Source: Cymbomonas tetramitiformis (Eukaryota > Chlorophyta > Pyramimonadophyceae > Pyramimonadales > Pyramimonadaceae). From it: 64,000 bases of DNA. Below the pieces are notes generated by a model. It saw only the letters and a program-made list of their open reading frames with translations. It did no database searches and was not told the DNA's origin. Position numbers and translations under genes: made by a program. Shown in pieces: positions 18,067 to 27,161 of the stretch (position 1 is its first letter; each line of letters begins with the position of its first letter). Location of the stretch: assembly GCA_001247695.2 (NCBI GenBank), contig LGRX02003589.1, positions 18,616 through 82,615 on the forward strand, read 5' to 3'.

Positions 18067-19065
18067 ATGTCTTCTTTTGGAAATGATATTGTTTGTAAAA
18101 ATATACAATGTAATACGGTAAATGGAAATGCTCCAACTGGGGGGTCTACTAAGTGGACAAACCTACCCGGTGGTAATGATATAGAAAGGACAGTTGGTGA
18201 CGTATACGTAAACAATCTATACGGCAGAGACGTTTTGAATACTTCAATTATAAACTTCCGATATTTGAAAAATGTTTTAAATAGTGGAACTGCACAAATT
18301 GAACTAAAGGATGGAACTGATAATAGTGTTATAATCGTTACAGGCAGTGAACTGCAAGTAAATACAACTTCCGGTTTGTTAGTAAATGGAAATGCAAGAG
18401 TCAATGGAGAAATAAACAATACTACAAATAACAAAACTAACATTGATTTATTTGGAACAAAAGTATCAGGTAATTCATTTATTGGTTTGAATACCTCAGC
18501 CGTGGACATACAAAATGCTGACACTATATATTTTATAAATTTTCAAAAAAAACCTGATGGTAGTGCAACTCCATTTTTCAGAATTAATATGAAAGGTGAC
18601 ATAATAGGTTGCAATGATATTATGGATTGTAATGATATAGGTTGTAAAGATATAGAATGTAGTTCTGTTCAAATTGAAAACAAAATAGATTATTCCAAAT
18701 GTAAAAAAGGATTGATTCAAGTTGGTCAAGGAATAAGAATATTAAAATTTGATACATCGTTTATCAATTATTTCAATTTTACATTAAGTCCAACTGACCC
18801 TAATGTAAGTGATGATGATGCTGTTTTTACAAAATTCAAAGTTCAACACAGTGATGCAAATATTAATAATGTTATAGGTACCGAATATATTGTAAGACTT
18901 TCAAGTTTCAATGTAACGGGAACTGATTTTAATATTTTCGCCACTGTTAATGTTCTTGCACCAAATAATTTAGAATTGTATATGACGTCCGGGAATGGTA
19001 AAGTATTAACGAGTGGTTTACAATTGAGATTTTTAATGGAACTAATTCCTATTGATTTTTCTTGA
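18067..19065 (+). CDS. Second fibre-like protein with SFG anchor, 332 aa
   Basis: Starts MSSFGNDIVCKNIQCNTVNG. The first 25 residues match the 217-aa protein at 34,008 (MAAFGKDLFCNNLQCTTING) while the rest is dissimilar. A run of short CNDIMDCND / GCKDIECS repeats near 180-200 suggests a beta-solenoid turn. It follows the 597-aa fibre by a (TA)n-rich leader. Likely a second fibre with an exchangeable tip. Function inferred. Confidence 0.72.
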   Translation: MSSFGNDIVCKNIQCNTVNGNAPTGGSTKWTNLPGGNDIERTVGDVYVNNLYGRDVLNTSIINFRYLKNVLNSGTAQIELKDGTDNSVIIVTGSELQVNTTSGLLVNGNARVNGEINNTTNNKTNIDLFGTKVSGNSFIGLNTSAVDIQNADTIYFINFQKKPDGSATPFFRINMKGDIIGCNDIMDCNDIGCKDIECSSVQIENKIDYSKCKKGLIQVGQGIRILKFDTSFINYFNFTLSPTDPNVSDDDAVFTKFKVQHSDANINNVIGTEYIVRLSSFNVTGTDFNIFATVNVLAPNNLELYMTSGNGKVLTSGLQLRFLMELIPIDFS

Positions 19066-19158
19066 TAAATTTCTTCGGTTTTTTTCAGGGGGACAAAAAA
19101 CCTCAAAAAAATAAAAATCCACTTAAAGAGTGTAACTCAATAGTGTAAACAAAGCAAG

Positions 19159-19977
19159 ATGAATACTAATGATAACAAACATTGTTGTATTTGCCTTGAG
19201 TCTTTTGACAAGTATGATTTCATTTGCCAAAGTTGTAACGACGGAGTAATATGTGATGATTGTACTTATGAGTTGGGAGATGATATTGAGGAAATTGAAA
19301 AGTGTCCTATTTGTAGGACATTAAACTATCGTCACCATTATAAATGTGTGATAAGCAATTTGCTTTACTCCCAAATATTGCCCGATATTGGTTTGTGCTA
19401 CTTGGAAGATGAAAATTCAAAAGCTTTGAGTGTGGCAAGAAGGAATGTCTTAGGTGAAGATAAATATGATTATCTAAAGGTTAAAATTTATGCATGTGGT
19501 AGAATAGATATCCATAATATAGATTGTTCAATTAATATTGACACAAGATGTGAGGAAATGTATGAGGCATATAATCAATTGTTAATCAAGGAATATGAAA
19601 ACAAAAAAGAAATGTTCTTAAAACAACTTCCATTAAATCTTGAATCTTACAAAAACCAAGTTGAAGAAAAACTCAAAAATTTACCAAATTCAAAAGTATG
19701 TTATTGGGATGGGTATTACGAACAACATATGAGAGGTTATTTTGAAGAAATTGGATATAAGAGGGACTTGCATATGCAAGTGCAATTACCACGAATTAAA
19801 GAAATACTACATTATTGTTGTTTTAAAGTTAGATTCCGTGATGATTCATTATTTGATATGATAGAAGAATGTGCACATTTTGGAGTTGTTGAAACAACTT
19901 TGATAAATGATATTCAATATGCTTTAGAATGTGCTTTATTGATTAGAAGAATAGAAGAAGATAGTGATGATGAATAA
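19159..19977 (+). CDS. RING-like zinc protein, candidate ubiquitin ligase, 272 aa
   Basis: An N-terminal cross-brace pattern is visible: C9-x2-C12, C23-x2-C26, C32-x2-C35 and C49-P-I-C52, i.e. an all-Cys variant of a RING finger. The remaining 220 residues are helical and charged with an acidic end (EEDSDDE) and match nothing I know. RING ligases are used by many large DNA viruses to redirect host ubiquitination. The leader lacks the TATATA late motif, so it may be expressed at a different time from the fibres. Confidence 0.78.
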   Translation: MNTNDNKHCCICLESFDKYDFICQSCNDGVICDDCTYELGDDIEEIEKCPICRTLNYRHHYKCVISNLLYSQILPDIGLCYLEDENSKALSVARRNVLGEDKYDYLKVKIYACGRIDIHNIDCSINIDTRCEEMYEAYNQLLIKEYENKKEMFLKQLPLNLESYKNQVEEKLKNLPNSKVCYWDGYYEQHMRGYFEEIGYKRDLHMQVQLPRIKEILHYCCFKVRFRDDSLFDMIEECAHFGVVETTLINDIQYALECALLIRRIEEDSDDE

Positions 19978-20203
19978 ATGATTTAAGAACAATTAACATA
20001 TAATTTATTGAAACATTAATTAATTTACTTTTTATTTACTTTCAATTTTATCTTTATCTTTTTATTGTAGATTTTCCAATTTATTTTTTATTGTAGATTT
20101 TTTATTTATTTTTTATCGTACTCACATTTAATCACGTAATTTATTCACTATTTATTACGTAATTATTTCTTGTATTTATTATTTAGTTATTTTGTTTATA
20201 TAA

Positions 20204-20266
20204 ATGGTACGCTATAGTCGGTACTATAGTAGTGAGGAAAATATTAGAACAAGAAGAAAATACTAA
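20204..20266 (+). CDS. Possible tiny basic peptide, 20 aa
   Basis: ATG 20,204 opens a 20-codon frame rich in Arg, Tyr and Ser (MVRYSRYYSSEEN, ending RTRRKY) in an otherwise gene-free AT-rich stretch (19,978-20,319). Short Arg-rich peptides exist as virion core proteins in some DNA viruses, but there is no second copy in the window to support this one. Very tentative. Confidence 0.25.
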   Translation: MVRYSRYYSSEENIRTRRKY

Positions 20267-20319
20267 TAATCTTTAAAAATTTTAATTTCTTTTTATATCT
20301 ATTATATTCTAATAAAACA

Positions 20320-20775
20320 ATGGGTTATAAAAAAGGAGAAAAAATCACAGATGAAGCAACTTTAGAAAGACTACGGAATGCAAGAATAAGAGCTTTAGAA
20401 GTGCGAAGGCAAAAATCTGAAGAAAAGAAAAATATCAAAATTGCAAAAGATCTTGAAAAACAAAAAGAAATATTGAATGCAAAAGAAGTTATAAAAAATC
20501 ACCAAAAACCGGAAAAGGACGAAATTGAAATTCAACCGGAAGTAAAAAAAGAAGTTGTGAAAAATAAAAAAAGTACAAATAAAAAAGCAAAAGTTATTAT
20601 TGAGGAAATACATGAAAGTTCTAGTGCTAGCGAAAGCGAACCGGAAGTTATAGTTAAAAAGAAAAGAATTTCCAAAAAAAGAAATAATAAAGATATAGAT
20701 AATAGCCCTCAATCACCTCAACAAACAAATACTCATTATGATAAAGCTTATAGAAGTTTATTTCCGGAGTTATAA
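20320..20775 (+). CDS. Charged coiled-coil protein preceding the packaging ATPase, 151 aa
   Basis: Lys/Glu-rich, with a long helix at about 10-60 (LERLRNARIRALEVRRQKSE), a Ser/Glu patch (ESSSASESEPE) followed by KKKRISKKR, and a final AYRSLFPEL. The gene is 18 bp upstream of the ATPase gene and in the same orientation. A basic, partly disordered protein next to the packaging motor could bind DNA or act in assembly. No family recognised. Confidence 0.72.
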   Translation: MGYKKGEKITDEATLERLRNARIRALEVRRQKSEEKKNIKIAKDLEKQKEILNAKEVIKNHQKPEKDEIEIQPEVKKEVVKNKKSTNKKAKVIIEEIHESSSASESEPEVIVKKKRISKKRNNKDIDNSPQSPQQTNTHYDKAYRSLFPEL

Positions 20776-20793
20776 TATTATTAGAAAACTTTA

Positions 20794-21705
20794 ATGTTAC
20801 AAACTCAAAAGTTGAATAATAAAGATTACGAAATCAAATTGCCAAAAGGCGGTGCTTTTAATATAAATACGGACCCAGATTTTATAAATATGCATTCCGT
20901 TATTCTTGCAATAGCAAAACGCGGTGTTGGTAAAACCTGTAGTTTTTCGAATTTATTAAGATTAATGAAAAAGAATAATGCATTAGATCGTTTAATTTTA
21001 GTTAGTCCTACATACCATAATAATCAACATTATTTCAAAGATTTACCATTGAACAATGAAGATATATTGGAACCGTCAATTGATGCTCCGCAACAAATAG
21101 AAGAAATTCTGGATACCGAAGCTCAAGATTATGAAGAATATCATGAAAAGTTAAAGAGATGGAAAAAATTAAATAAAATGTTAAAAGATAAAACAAAATC
21201 AATTCATGATATTCCAAATGAATTATTAATTGAGTTTGAAGACACAATGTATAACCCACCGAAACATAAGTATAATGGTAAAATGCCGGTAATTGTTGTT
21301 TTCTTTGATGACGTCCAAGGAAATGATATCATGTTACCACGAGCTAAATTAAATCAACTTGTAACTACTCACCGTCATAAAGGTAAATTAAAAAATGGTG
21401 CCTTGGGAGTTACTTTATTATTTGCTACTCAAAATTATACAAGTAACCAAATGGGATTAAATAAAAGTATTCGGGGAAATTTAACTCATTTATTAGTTTT
21501 CAAAAATAAAAATATCAAAGAATTAGAGAAAATTGCGGAAGAATGTTCGGGCGAAATAAATCAAGATACCTTTTTCCAAGTTTATGACAAAGCTATTCAA
21601 AACCCTCATGACTTTTTATCTATTGATCTACATAAAAAAGCATCACATCCTAGTGGCTTCCGTAGGAATTTCAATGAATTTATTATTCCAAACACTTCAG
21701 ATTAA
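20794..21705 (+). CDS. FtsK/HerA-type genome packaging ATPase
   Basis: 303 aa. Walker A AKRGVGKT at 41-48, Walker B VIVVFFDD at 166-173, a sensor-type LLFATQNYTS near 208-217 and a conserved Arg227 (SIRGN) follow in the order of A32-like packaging ATPases of PLVs, virophages and large DNA viruses. It would pump the genome into the procapsid. This is the only packaging ATPase in the window; PLV-A and PLV-B lack one within view. The gene closes PLV-C, after which module X2 begins in the opposite orientation. Confidence 0.92.
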   Translation: MLQTQKLNNKDYEIKLPKGGAFNINTDPDFINMHSVILAIAKRGVGKTCSFSNLLRLMKKNNALDRLILVSPTYHNNQHYFKDLPLNNEDILEPSIDAPQQIEEILDTEAQDYEEYHEKLKRWKKLNKMLKDKTKSIHDIPNELLIEFEDTMYNPPKHKYNGKMPVIVVFFDDVQGNDIMLPRAKLNQLVTTHRHKGKLKNGALGVTLLFATQNYTSNQMGLNKSIRGNLTHLLVFKNKNIKELEKIAEECSGEINQDTFFQVYDKAIQNPHDFLSIDLHKKASHPSGFRRNFNEFIIPNTSD

Positions 21706-21726
21706 AATCACAAACTATTAAATATA

Positions 21727-21850
21727 TATGCAGTGTGTATGTCACTATTACTTATGCAGTGTCTCTATCACTTTCAACTTATGTATGTATGTATGTATGC
21801 AGTGTCTTTACCACTATCAAGTATGTATGCAAATATGCAGTATTTCTGTC
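21727..21850. repeat. Short ATGCAGTGT-type repeats after the ATPase gene
   Basis: The string TATGCAGTGT followed by a CACTATC-like stretch recurs three to four times with irregular spacing, mixed with a (TATG)n run. It marks the border between PLV-C and module X2. Confidence 0.6.
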
Positions 21851-22910
21851 AGTTTTTATGTGTGCAGTCAATGCAGAATGATTCCTCAGCCGTTGTCAAG
21901 CAGTTGTAACAAAACTTTTCGCCACACTTATAGCAAAGTCCCCAAGAATATTTTTGCAACACAAGGTCCTCGTTCTCAACATCGTCCTTGGTAAAAACGT
22001 TTTTTTCGGCAGCAGTGCACTGTAGAACTTTGTCACACCTTTCACAAGAAATAGTTTCTGTCGATTCTGTCTCAAAGCCACAAGTTTTGCAGAAGTAAAC
22101 TGTAGGTTCCCCAACTTTAGTTTTGAGAACTTCACACCGATTGCATACAGGTTTGTTACAAGTATAGCAACAAGCCCAACCAAAGTTTTCAAAGGTAGAA
22201 AAAGCTTCTGCAAAGTCAAACTCTTCTGTATCAAACAGTAAATCGTCATACACGGTCTTAGAAAGGGAGACTGTTTCTACACAGTCAATACACTTGACAG
22301 AAACTTTATCACCTGTAATATGCTGACAAGTCGGGCACATATACTTGTAACCTTTATCAAAACCAAGGTCAACATCAGCAAACTCTGCCAGAGGTAATAA
22401 AATACTGTGTAACTCTCTTGTTGTGAAGTCATAGCCAATAAAACCAAAGTCCTCTATTGCTTGACGGACATTATCCGCTGAAAAATATCTGCTGAAGTTA
22501 CAAAAATCACACTTTAGAGCTGTCGGTGAATAACTCTCGGTAACCTGAGAATCGGAAAGCTGTTCTTGAGAATCGGTTAGCTCTTCTTGAGAATTCGTCA
22601 CCTGAGAATCGGTTAGCTCTTCTTGAGAATCGGTAAACTTGTCAAACTCATACTTTTCGAAGCAAGGACCACAACAAGGAAAAGTAAGACCTTTGGCAGA
22701 AAAAGACTTGTAACCTATTGCCGCAAGTATGAATCCGGCATTTGAAGACTTCTTTAGCTCAGCAAAAGTGACGATGCTGCCAGACTCAACCGAGTTTAAA
22801 ACTTTAGGAAGTGCTTCTTCTTTTAATAGGTCCATAAGGTCCTCAGTAGAGCACTCTTCCTTATTACGGCACAAGACACACTCAACCTCACACAAAACGG
22901 ACTTTGTCAT
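21849..22910 (-). CDS. Multi-zinc-ribbon protein of unknown function, 353 aa (module X2)
   Basis: At least ten CxxC-type pairs are spread over the protein: CEVECVLC near 7-14, CCGPC near 85, KCDFC near 134, MCPTC and KCIDC near 190-210, then CCYTC, VCNRC, FCKTC, CERC, LCYKC and FCIDC. A (DSQEELTDSQ)-type repeat occupies about residues 95-125. This architecture suggests stacked zinc ribbons as in transcription or ubiquitin-related factors, but no family was recognised. The stop of this gene is at 21,849. Its start overlaps the end of the 252-aa gene by 4 bp, so the two are probably cotranscribed. Confidence 0.72.
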   Translation of the reverse strand: MTKSVLCEVECVLCRNKEECSTEDLMDLLKEEALPKVLNSVESGSIVTFAELKKSSNAGFILAAIGYKSFSAKGLTFPCCGPCFEKYEFDKFTDSQEELTDSQVTNSQEELTDSQEQLSDSQVTESYSPTALKCDFCNFSRYFSADNVRQAIEDFGFIGYDFTTRELHSILLPLAEFADVDLGFDKGYKYMCPTCQHITGDKVSVKCIDCVETVSLSKTVYDDLLFDTEEFDFAEAFSTFENFGWACCYTCNKPVCNRCEVLKTKVGEPTVYFCKTCGFETESTETISCERCDKVLQCTAAEKNVFTKDDVENEDLVLQKYSWGLCYKCGEKFCYNCLTTAEESFCIDCTHKN

Positions 22911-23665
22911 TTTTTAAGTTCAGACGCTGTTTTCCAAGGCTTCAAGTCTTCGTCAGTAGGAGGAGTGTATTCTGGTAGTACTTTGGGTTCTTCACTGTAA
23001 GAATAACCTGCAGTGTCACTCAGGGACGCAACGTTAGACGATGAAGAACCTGGAGAAGGTGTATTCACATCGCCAAGTAAAATAGGGCTTTTAGAAGGTG
23101 CCGTTGGCGATTGAGAGGGTAGATAAAGACAACGTTTGCTATTTAGAATTTTAGCTCCTAAGGACAAACTTTTTGTAAACTTCTCTTGCAAAGTTTCAAA
23201 CTCTTTCTGGCGTTCAGCTTCCTTCGCATTGAGTATCTGTAAAGACTCATCAAAGTGCTCTATTGACGATTTGTGTGCTTTACTTTCCAGGTCTCGCATA
23301 TTGTTAATAAAAAGTGTGTAGTTGGCTTGAGCGAAAGCAAAAGTGTAGTCTCTTTGAGCGTCAGCGGTCGACGCTGCCAATACATTGTTTAACAGTTCTG
23401 CAATCGGCTTTGCACCGTGAAGTCGGAAAATTATAGGAAAACAAGTTCGACAAATTACGTTTCGGCATTTGCTGTTGCAAAGAACTTCTTGTATCGGGGC
23501 ATTTGGGTAAAGACGAAAACTAGCTTCCGAAATGCCCGGACATAACAACGACTGCCCTCTTTTACATATATATACTCCATCCGGAATACACTGCCCCGTG
23601 GAAACGTCATAACAATATTTTTTATTTTTTGGTAGCGGTATTTCAACAATATAGGTGGTGTCCAT
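22907..23665 (-). CDS. Cys-rich N-terminal domain protein, 252 aa (module X2)
   Basis: The first 85 residues have a Cys pattern (ICKRGQSLLCPG, then LCNSKCRNVICRTCF) that recurs in the 85-aa gene at 35,050-35,307 (FCARGCGTACPA, then MCNSTCLNGAC). Both begin with a short strand IVEIPLP / IVDVPIN. The middle is helical (coiled-coil likely near 110-170) and the tail is Ser/Pro-rich and disordered. Unknown function. The two paralogues flank PLV-B on both sides. Confidence 0.7.
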   Translation of the reverse strand: MDTTYIVEIPLPKNKKYCYDVSTGQCIPDGVYICKRGQSLLCPGISEASFRLYPNAPIQEVLCNSKCRNVICRTCFPIIFRLHGAKPIAELLNNVLAASTADAQRDYTFAFAQANYTLFINNMRDLESKAHKSSIEHFDESLQILNAKEAERQKEFETLQEKFTKSLSLGAKILNSKRCLYLPSQSPTAPSKSPILLGDVNTPSPGSSSSNVASLSDTAGYSYSEEPKVLPEYTPPTDEDLKPWKTASELKK

Positions 23666-23777
23666 GCTTACCTTTGCGCCGCCAAAAGAATTGACGTGAA
23701 TATTGGGTTTGTGGACTTACTTAGAAGTCGTAAAGCAAGAAGGGCTACAGTACATGTACATATGGTATACACTTGAC

Positions 23778-23878
23778 GTACGGGTCATATACTGTCATAG
23801 GGAATTACAGTAATACTTTTCATATTTAAGAAATATAAAACAAACTTTTTTAACCACTGTAACCGTGTATGACCCGTA
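23778..23878. promoter_or_regulatory. Inverted TACGGGTCATA repeats between divergent genes
   Basis: TACGGGTCATA near 23,778 is mirrored by TATGACCCGTA near 23,868. Nearby ACTGTCAT and ACTGTAAC strings add partial symmetry. The region separates the leftward pair of X2 genes (start 23,665) from the rightward gene (start 24,017), so it may be an operator for both. The rest of the 350-bp gap shows nothing else. Confidence 0.45.
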
Positions 23879-24016
23879 CATCGACCGTAAGTCTCATGTC
23901 ACTGACTTATTAGATGATCGATAATCGATATTCGATGTTTGTGTGGTTTACAAAAGAGCCTAAGGTTCTTGAAAGTATATGTAGGGTAAACTATTGTCTA
24001 AAATTCACAAGAAACT

Positions 24017-24646
24017 ATGGCGAAAACACGCGGTACTGGTCGTAAGCAGTGCACACGCAAACCATGCGTAATATGCAATAAGGATTTCCGTGGGACTCCG
24101 TGGAACGCAATGCCTCTCGCAACTGGAGAGTGCTGCGAGTCGTGTTATACTTCCAAGGTTATCCCCGCAACCGTAGAGGAAAATGCGGAGGCACAAGCAA
24201 GTTCTTCCCGTGGGGTAAAACGTGGAAGGAAGTCCGATTCCGAACCCGAACCTTCTCCTAAAAAGAAGGTTAAGAAGAAACCTTTCCGACCGGTTGAGGG
24301 ACCCGGTCCATCGGACAAGAAGCCACCTCCCCCTTCACCCGAACACGTTTTGCGCCTTCGTTCAAAACTAAAGACTGCTTCACCAGAGCCAACCTTAGGA
24401 AGTGCTAACACGATACGACTTTCGGACGTTGCAAGTAAGTATAAGACTTACGAAAAGAGTGGTACAGCCAGAGAAAGGAATACAAAACGTGTTATGGATG
24501 CCGCGTTAGTGGGTTTGGAATCGGGTAACGTGTATTATGGCGTACCAGGCAGAAAGCCTATGCAAAAGCTACCCCGTGACGATGGAAAGCAGGAAGAAGA
24601 CAAAAATACTTCAGACAATGAGAAAGACCCTGAAGAGGGCAAATAG
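24017..24646 (+). CDS. Zinc-motif protein with nuclear-localisation-like basic cluster, 209 aa (module X2)
   Basis: Residues 12-45 hold CTRKPCVICNKDF and ECCESCYTS, a compact four- to six-Cys zinc site. A basic cluster SPKKKVKKKPFRP near 75-90 looks like a nuclear localisation signal, followed by a Pro-rich segment. A short helical segment with ARERNTKRVMDAALVGL and an acidic tail close the protein. Unrecognised; plausibly a small DNA-binding regulator. It diverges from the two genes to its left. Confidence 0.68.
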   Translation: MAKTRGTGRKQCTRKPCVICNKDFRGTPWNAMPLATGECCESCYTSKVIPATVEENAEAQASSSRGVKRGRKSDSEPEPSPKKKVKKKPFRPVEGPGPSDKKPPPPSPEHVLRLRSKLKTASPEPTLGSANTIRLSDVASKYKTYEKSGTARERNTKRVMDAALVGLESGNVYYGVPGRKPMQKLPRDDGKQEEDKNTSDNEKDPEEGK

Positions 24647-24710
24647 GCTAGTACAATATTACTAGAAGTTACAATATTACTAGAATAGTACTGTACAAAT
24701 AAGTATTATT

Positions 24711-25292
24711 CTAAAATATTTTGCCGCTAGTAAATAACCTTTCAGTTTTTGCGTCGTCAATCGGCTGTGGATAACTTGTATGAAAAGCGGTAACCACACA
24801 GCCACGGCACGCATTTGGAAAGTCTTTTTGAAACTGTTCTGTGCTGACGTTGTCGGTCTTGAAGTTGTAAAACAACATGCCCGTTTTTTGGTTTTTATCC
24901 ATGTCTTCACAATAGGCTCTCACTGCACGATATATGCAAACTTTACACCCCTTTCTTTCGCATTTGCAACACACGCCTAGCTGCTCCTCTTCGGGCTTTG
25001 CACAAGTGAAGTTCGTGCAGCCCTTGGCGTAACGGATGTGGCAGAAGGGTCTGTCTTCACGCGGAAAAGGCGCTGGAGCTATAACCGTTTCTGTTGTTGT
25101 TGGCTTTCGGTATTTTCGCATCCGTTCCTCGCGTTCTGCTGCCCGCTTGTCTATTTTTTTAAGCAGAGCACGCACAACCTTCGTGTGTGGCAAAGGCGAC
25201 GAAGGGGGCGATGCGCTTTCCGATTCCGTTGTTAGGTCAACGGTTTCTTCATCGGAAACGATAGCTTGTTTGCTTGCACGTGTTCGCGGCAT
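24711..25292 (-). CDS. Cys-rich protein, 193 aa (module X2)
   Basis: N-terminal half is Ser/Thr-rich and basic (disordered). The C-terminal half has HIRYAKGCTNFTC, then VCCKCERKGCKVC, AYCEDMDK and NACRGCV. It shares this layout with the 112-aa protein at 10,193-10,531, so module X1 and module X2 carry the same family. Function unknown; two bound zincs likely. Starts at ATG 25,292 and converges with the 209-aa gene. Confidence 0.7.
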   Translation of the reverse strand: MPRTRASKQAIVSDEETVDLTTESESASPPSSPLPHTKVVRALLKKIDKRAAEREERMRKYRKPTTTETVIAPAPFPREDRPFCHIRYAKGCTNFTCAKPEEEQLGVCCKCERKGCKVCIYRAVRAYCEDMDKNQKTGMLFYNFKTDNVSTEQFQKDFPNACRGCVVTAFHTSYPQPIDDAKTERLFTSGKIF

Positions 25293-25519
25293 TTTTTCGT
25301 AAGTCTGTTTAGGTTTAAGGCGGAAAGTTTGTTTGTTGTTTTGTGCAAGTTATTTTCGACAACTTGCAACAGTCCCTTTAAAGGGGGGTCTGTCCCGTGC
25401 ATTAGGTGTCATCAATTTTTTTTTTTGAGATTTTTTCCAAAAATATTTTTTATGTAAAATTTTGCGCTGAATTCAAATATGAACTCAAAATTTTCAAATT
25501 CTGAACTTGTTAGAAGATA

Positions 25520-26224
25520 TTACATTTTTTCTTTACTAATGTTAAAAAAAGTCGAGTCTAATTCGATACCTATATATTTCCGGTTATTTTTTTTACACGC
25601 AATTAAACTTGAACCAATACCGAAAAATGGATCACAAACGGTTTCATTTTCATTTGAATAAGATTTTATTAAGTATTCCATTAATTCAATTGGTTTTGAA
25701 CAAGGATGTTTACTTTTATAATTTCCGTTTGAAAATTTTAAAACTGATTTTGGATATCGATAACCGTCTTCACATCTCGTTGGTAATCTTGCACAATGTT
25801 TAGTGTATATATTAGTAGTGTTTGCGCTCGATTTGTAATATGGGGTTCCCGGTGTTTTTTGTGGATTATATGTAGGTAATTTTTTATAAAATACATATAT
25901 CATTTCATGGCTTCTTAATGGCATTCTATTGGCGTGAAAGAACCCTAGGGCAACTGTTTTTTGATATACTAAATCATATCGAAACCACGGTTCATTACTT
26001 TTTATTATATTGTGACCAAATTTAGTGGTTGTCAAAAATATGTAACAAGTTTTTTCTTTTCCAATACGCTTTAAATGTTTCCATAATAAACTCAAATCGA
26101 TTTTTTCTTTATCCCATGTGCAATTAGTTTGATTGTAAGGAAGATCTAAAATGAATAAATCGACTGAATTGTCTTTTAATTTTGGAAGTATATTAAAGCA
26201 ATCATCATTATATATTTCGCACAT
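25520..26224 (-). CDS. DNA amino-methyltransferase of PLV-B
   Basis: 234 aa. DLPY at 27-30 and DPFFGIGS near 198-205 with a HPCSKP motif before it, as in the PLV-A paralogue; the two are highly similar along the whole length. It starts at ATG 26,224, 46 bp from the oppositely oriented next gene, the same spacing as in PLV-A. No polymerase gene lies beyond it here: the region 25,293-25,519 is AT-rich and then module X2 begins, so PLV-B lost its replication genes or they were never on this side. Confidence 0.9.
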   Translation of the reverse strand: MCEIYNDDCFNILPKLKDNSVDLFILDLPYNQTNCTWDKEKIDLSLLWKHLKRIGKEKTCYIFLTTTKFGHNIIKSNEPWFRYDLVYQKTVALGFFHANRMPLRSHEMIYVFYKKLPTYNPQKTPGTPYYKSSANTTNIYTKHCARLPTRCEDGYRYPKSVLKFSNGNYKSKHPCSKPIELMEYLIKSYSNENETVCDPFFGIGSSLIACKKNNRKYIGIELDSTFFNISKEKM

Positions 26225-26270
26225 TGAATTGATACTTTTATATATTTATTTTATTATAAACAAATTTCAA

Positions 26271-26834
26271 ATGAGACCGCTATTAACCGACGCTTACACA
26301 AAAGAACAATGTTTAAAAATGATGGGAATAAATAAGAATTTCCCAAATTCAAAAAAAATGTTTAAAAGTTATGGAAAGCTTTCCAAAACAAATTATAGTA
26401 TAACGGCGCCAAGTCAAAATCCTGAACTATTTTATTTCAATTTAACAAATGGTGTAATTAATCCAATACATTTAACCAAAGAATTAAAACATGATTTTGA
26501 GTTTCCAAAATATATTTTTGAACCACCTCAACCTGAATCACCACCTATAGATTTTGAAGAAGAAGAAGAATTATTAAGTGAAATTGATACTCAAGAAATC
26601 AATTCAAACCTAAGAAACTTGCAAGAGGATTTAAAAAATTCTCCAATAACACCCGAAAACCAAGACGAAAGTGGTCCATCTTCAAGAACATTTGTCAATC
26701 CATTATTAAGGCAAGCTTTATTTTCGTCACAAAGAGATACCGACATTATCACCGGTATTCAACGTAGAAATCCTACAAGCCCAAATCGAAATTTTTCTCC
26801 AAGAAAAACACGTTCTCAAACCAACTTAGATTAA
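26271..26834 (+). CDS. Conserved PLV protein of unknown function, 187 aa
   Basis: Start chosen at ATG 26,271 (MRPLLTDAY), which aligns exactly with the PLV-A start; an upstream in-frame ATG at 26,151 lies inside the divergent methyltransferase gene and is rejected. Conserved N-terminal NPELFYF / LTKELKHDF block, acidic EEEEELLSEID middle, and a basic RRNPTSPNRNFSP tail with KTRS. No family recognised. Confidence 0.8.
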   Translation: MRPLLTDAYTKEQCLKMMGINKNFPNSKKMFKSYGKLSKTNYSITAPSQNPELFYFNLTNGVINPIHLTKELKHDFEFPKYIFEPPQPESPPIDFEEEEELLSEIDTQEINSNLRNLQEDLKNSPITPENQDESGPSSRTFVNPLLRQALFSSQRDTDIITGIQRRNPTSPNRNFSPRKTRSQTNLD

Positions 26835-26857
26835 AATTTTGTAATGTTATAAATTAT

Positions 26858-27136
26858 ATGTCTCGAGAAAATTGGATAAAAAAATTAAAAGAATGCTCAC
26901 GTGAATATCAAGCAAATAAGAAACCCATGACCAAATCCAAAGGTACAACAAACTCCAAATCTACAACCCTCACTAAAGTATCTACAAAACTTGTCGCACC
27001 AAAATTACCAAATTATAAGAAATTACCTGATAATCAAACCCGAGCTTTAGCGAGAACCATATTTAATTTAGAAGCTCGCCCGTATATTCGACAACAAATG
27101 CAAATTGCTAAGCGTATACGAGGAACCTTAGATTAA
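26858..27136 (+). CDS. Small basic protein, 92 aa
   Basis: Lys/Arg-rich with a Thr/Ser/Lys-rich linker (KPMTKSKGTTNSKSTT) and a helical C-terminal half (NQTRALARTIFNLEARPYI, then QIAKRIRG). It lies between the 187-aa gene and the lipase-like gene. In PLV-A only its first codons survive (3,123-3,179). It may be a DNA-condensing or core protein; that is inference from charge alone. Confidence 0.68.
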   Translation: MSRENWIKKLKECSREYQANKKPMTKSKGTTNSKSTTLTKVSTKLVAPKLPNYKKLPDNQTRALARTIFNLEARPYIRQQMQIAKRIRGTLD

Positions 27137-27161
27137 AATCAAAATAGTAATTTATTAATTT

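Noticed and set aside
26151..26270. Extended start for the 187-aa PLV-B protein
   Set aside because: The upstream 40 codons overlap the divergent methyltransferase start and have no counterpart in PLV-A.
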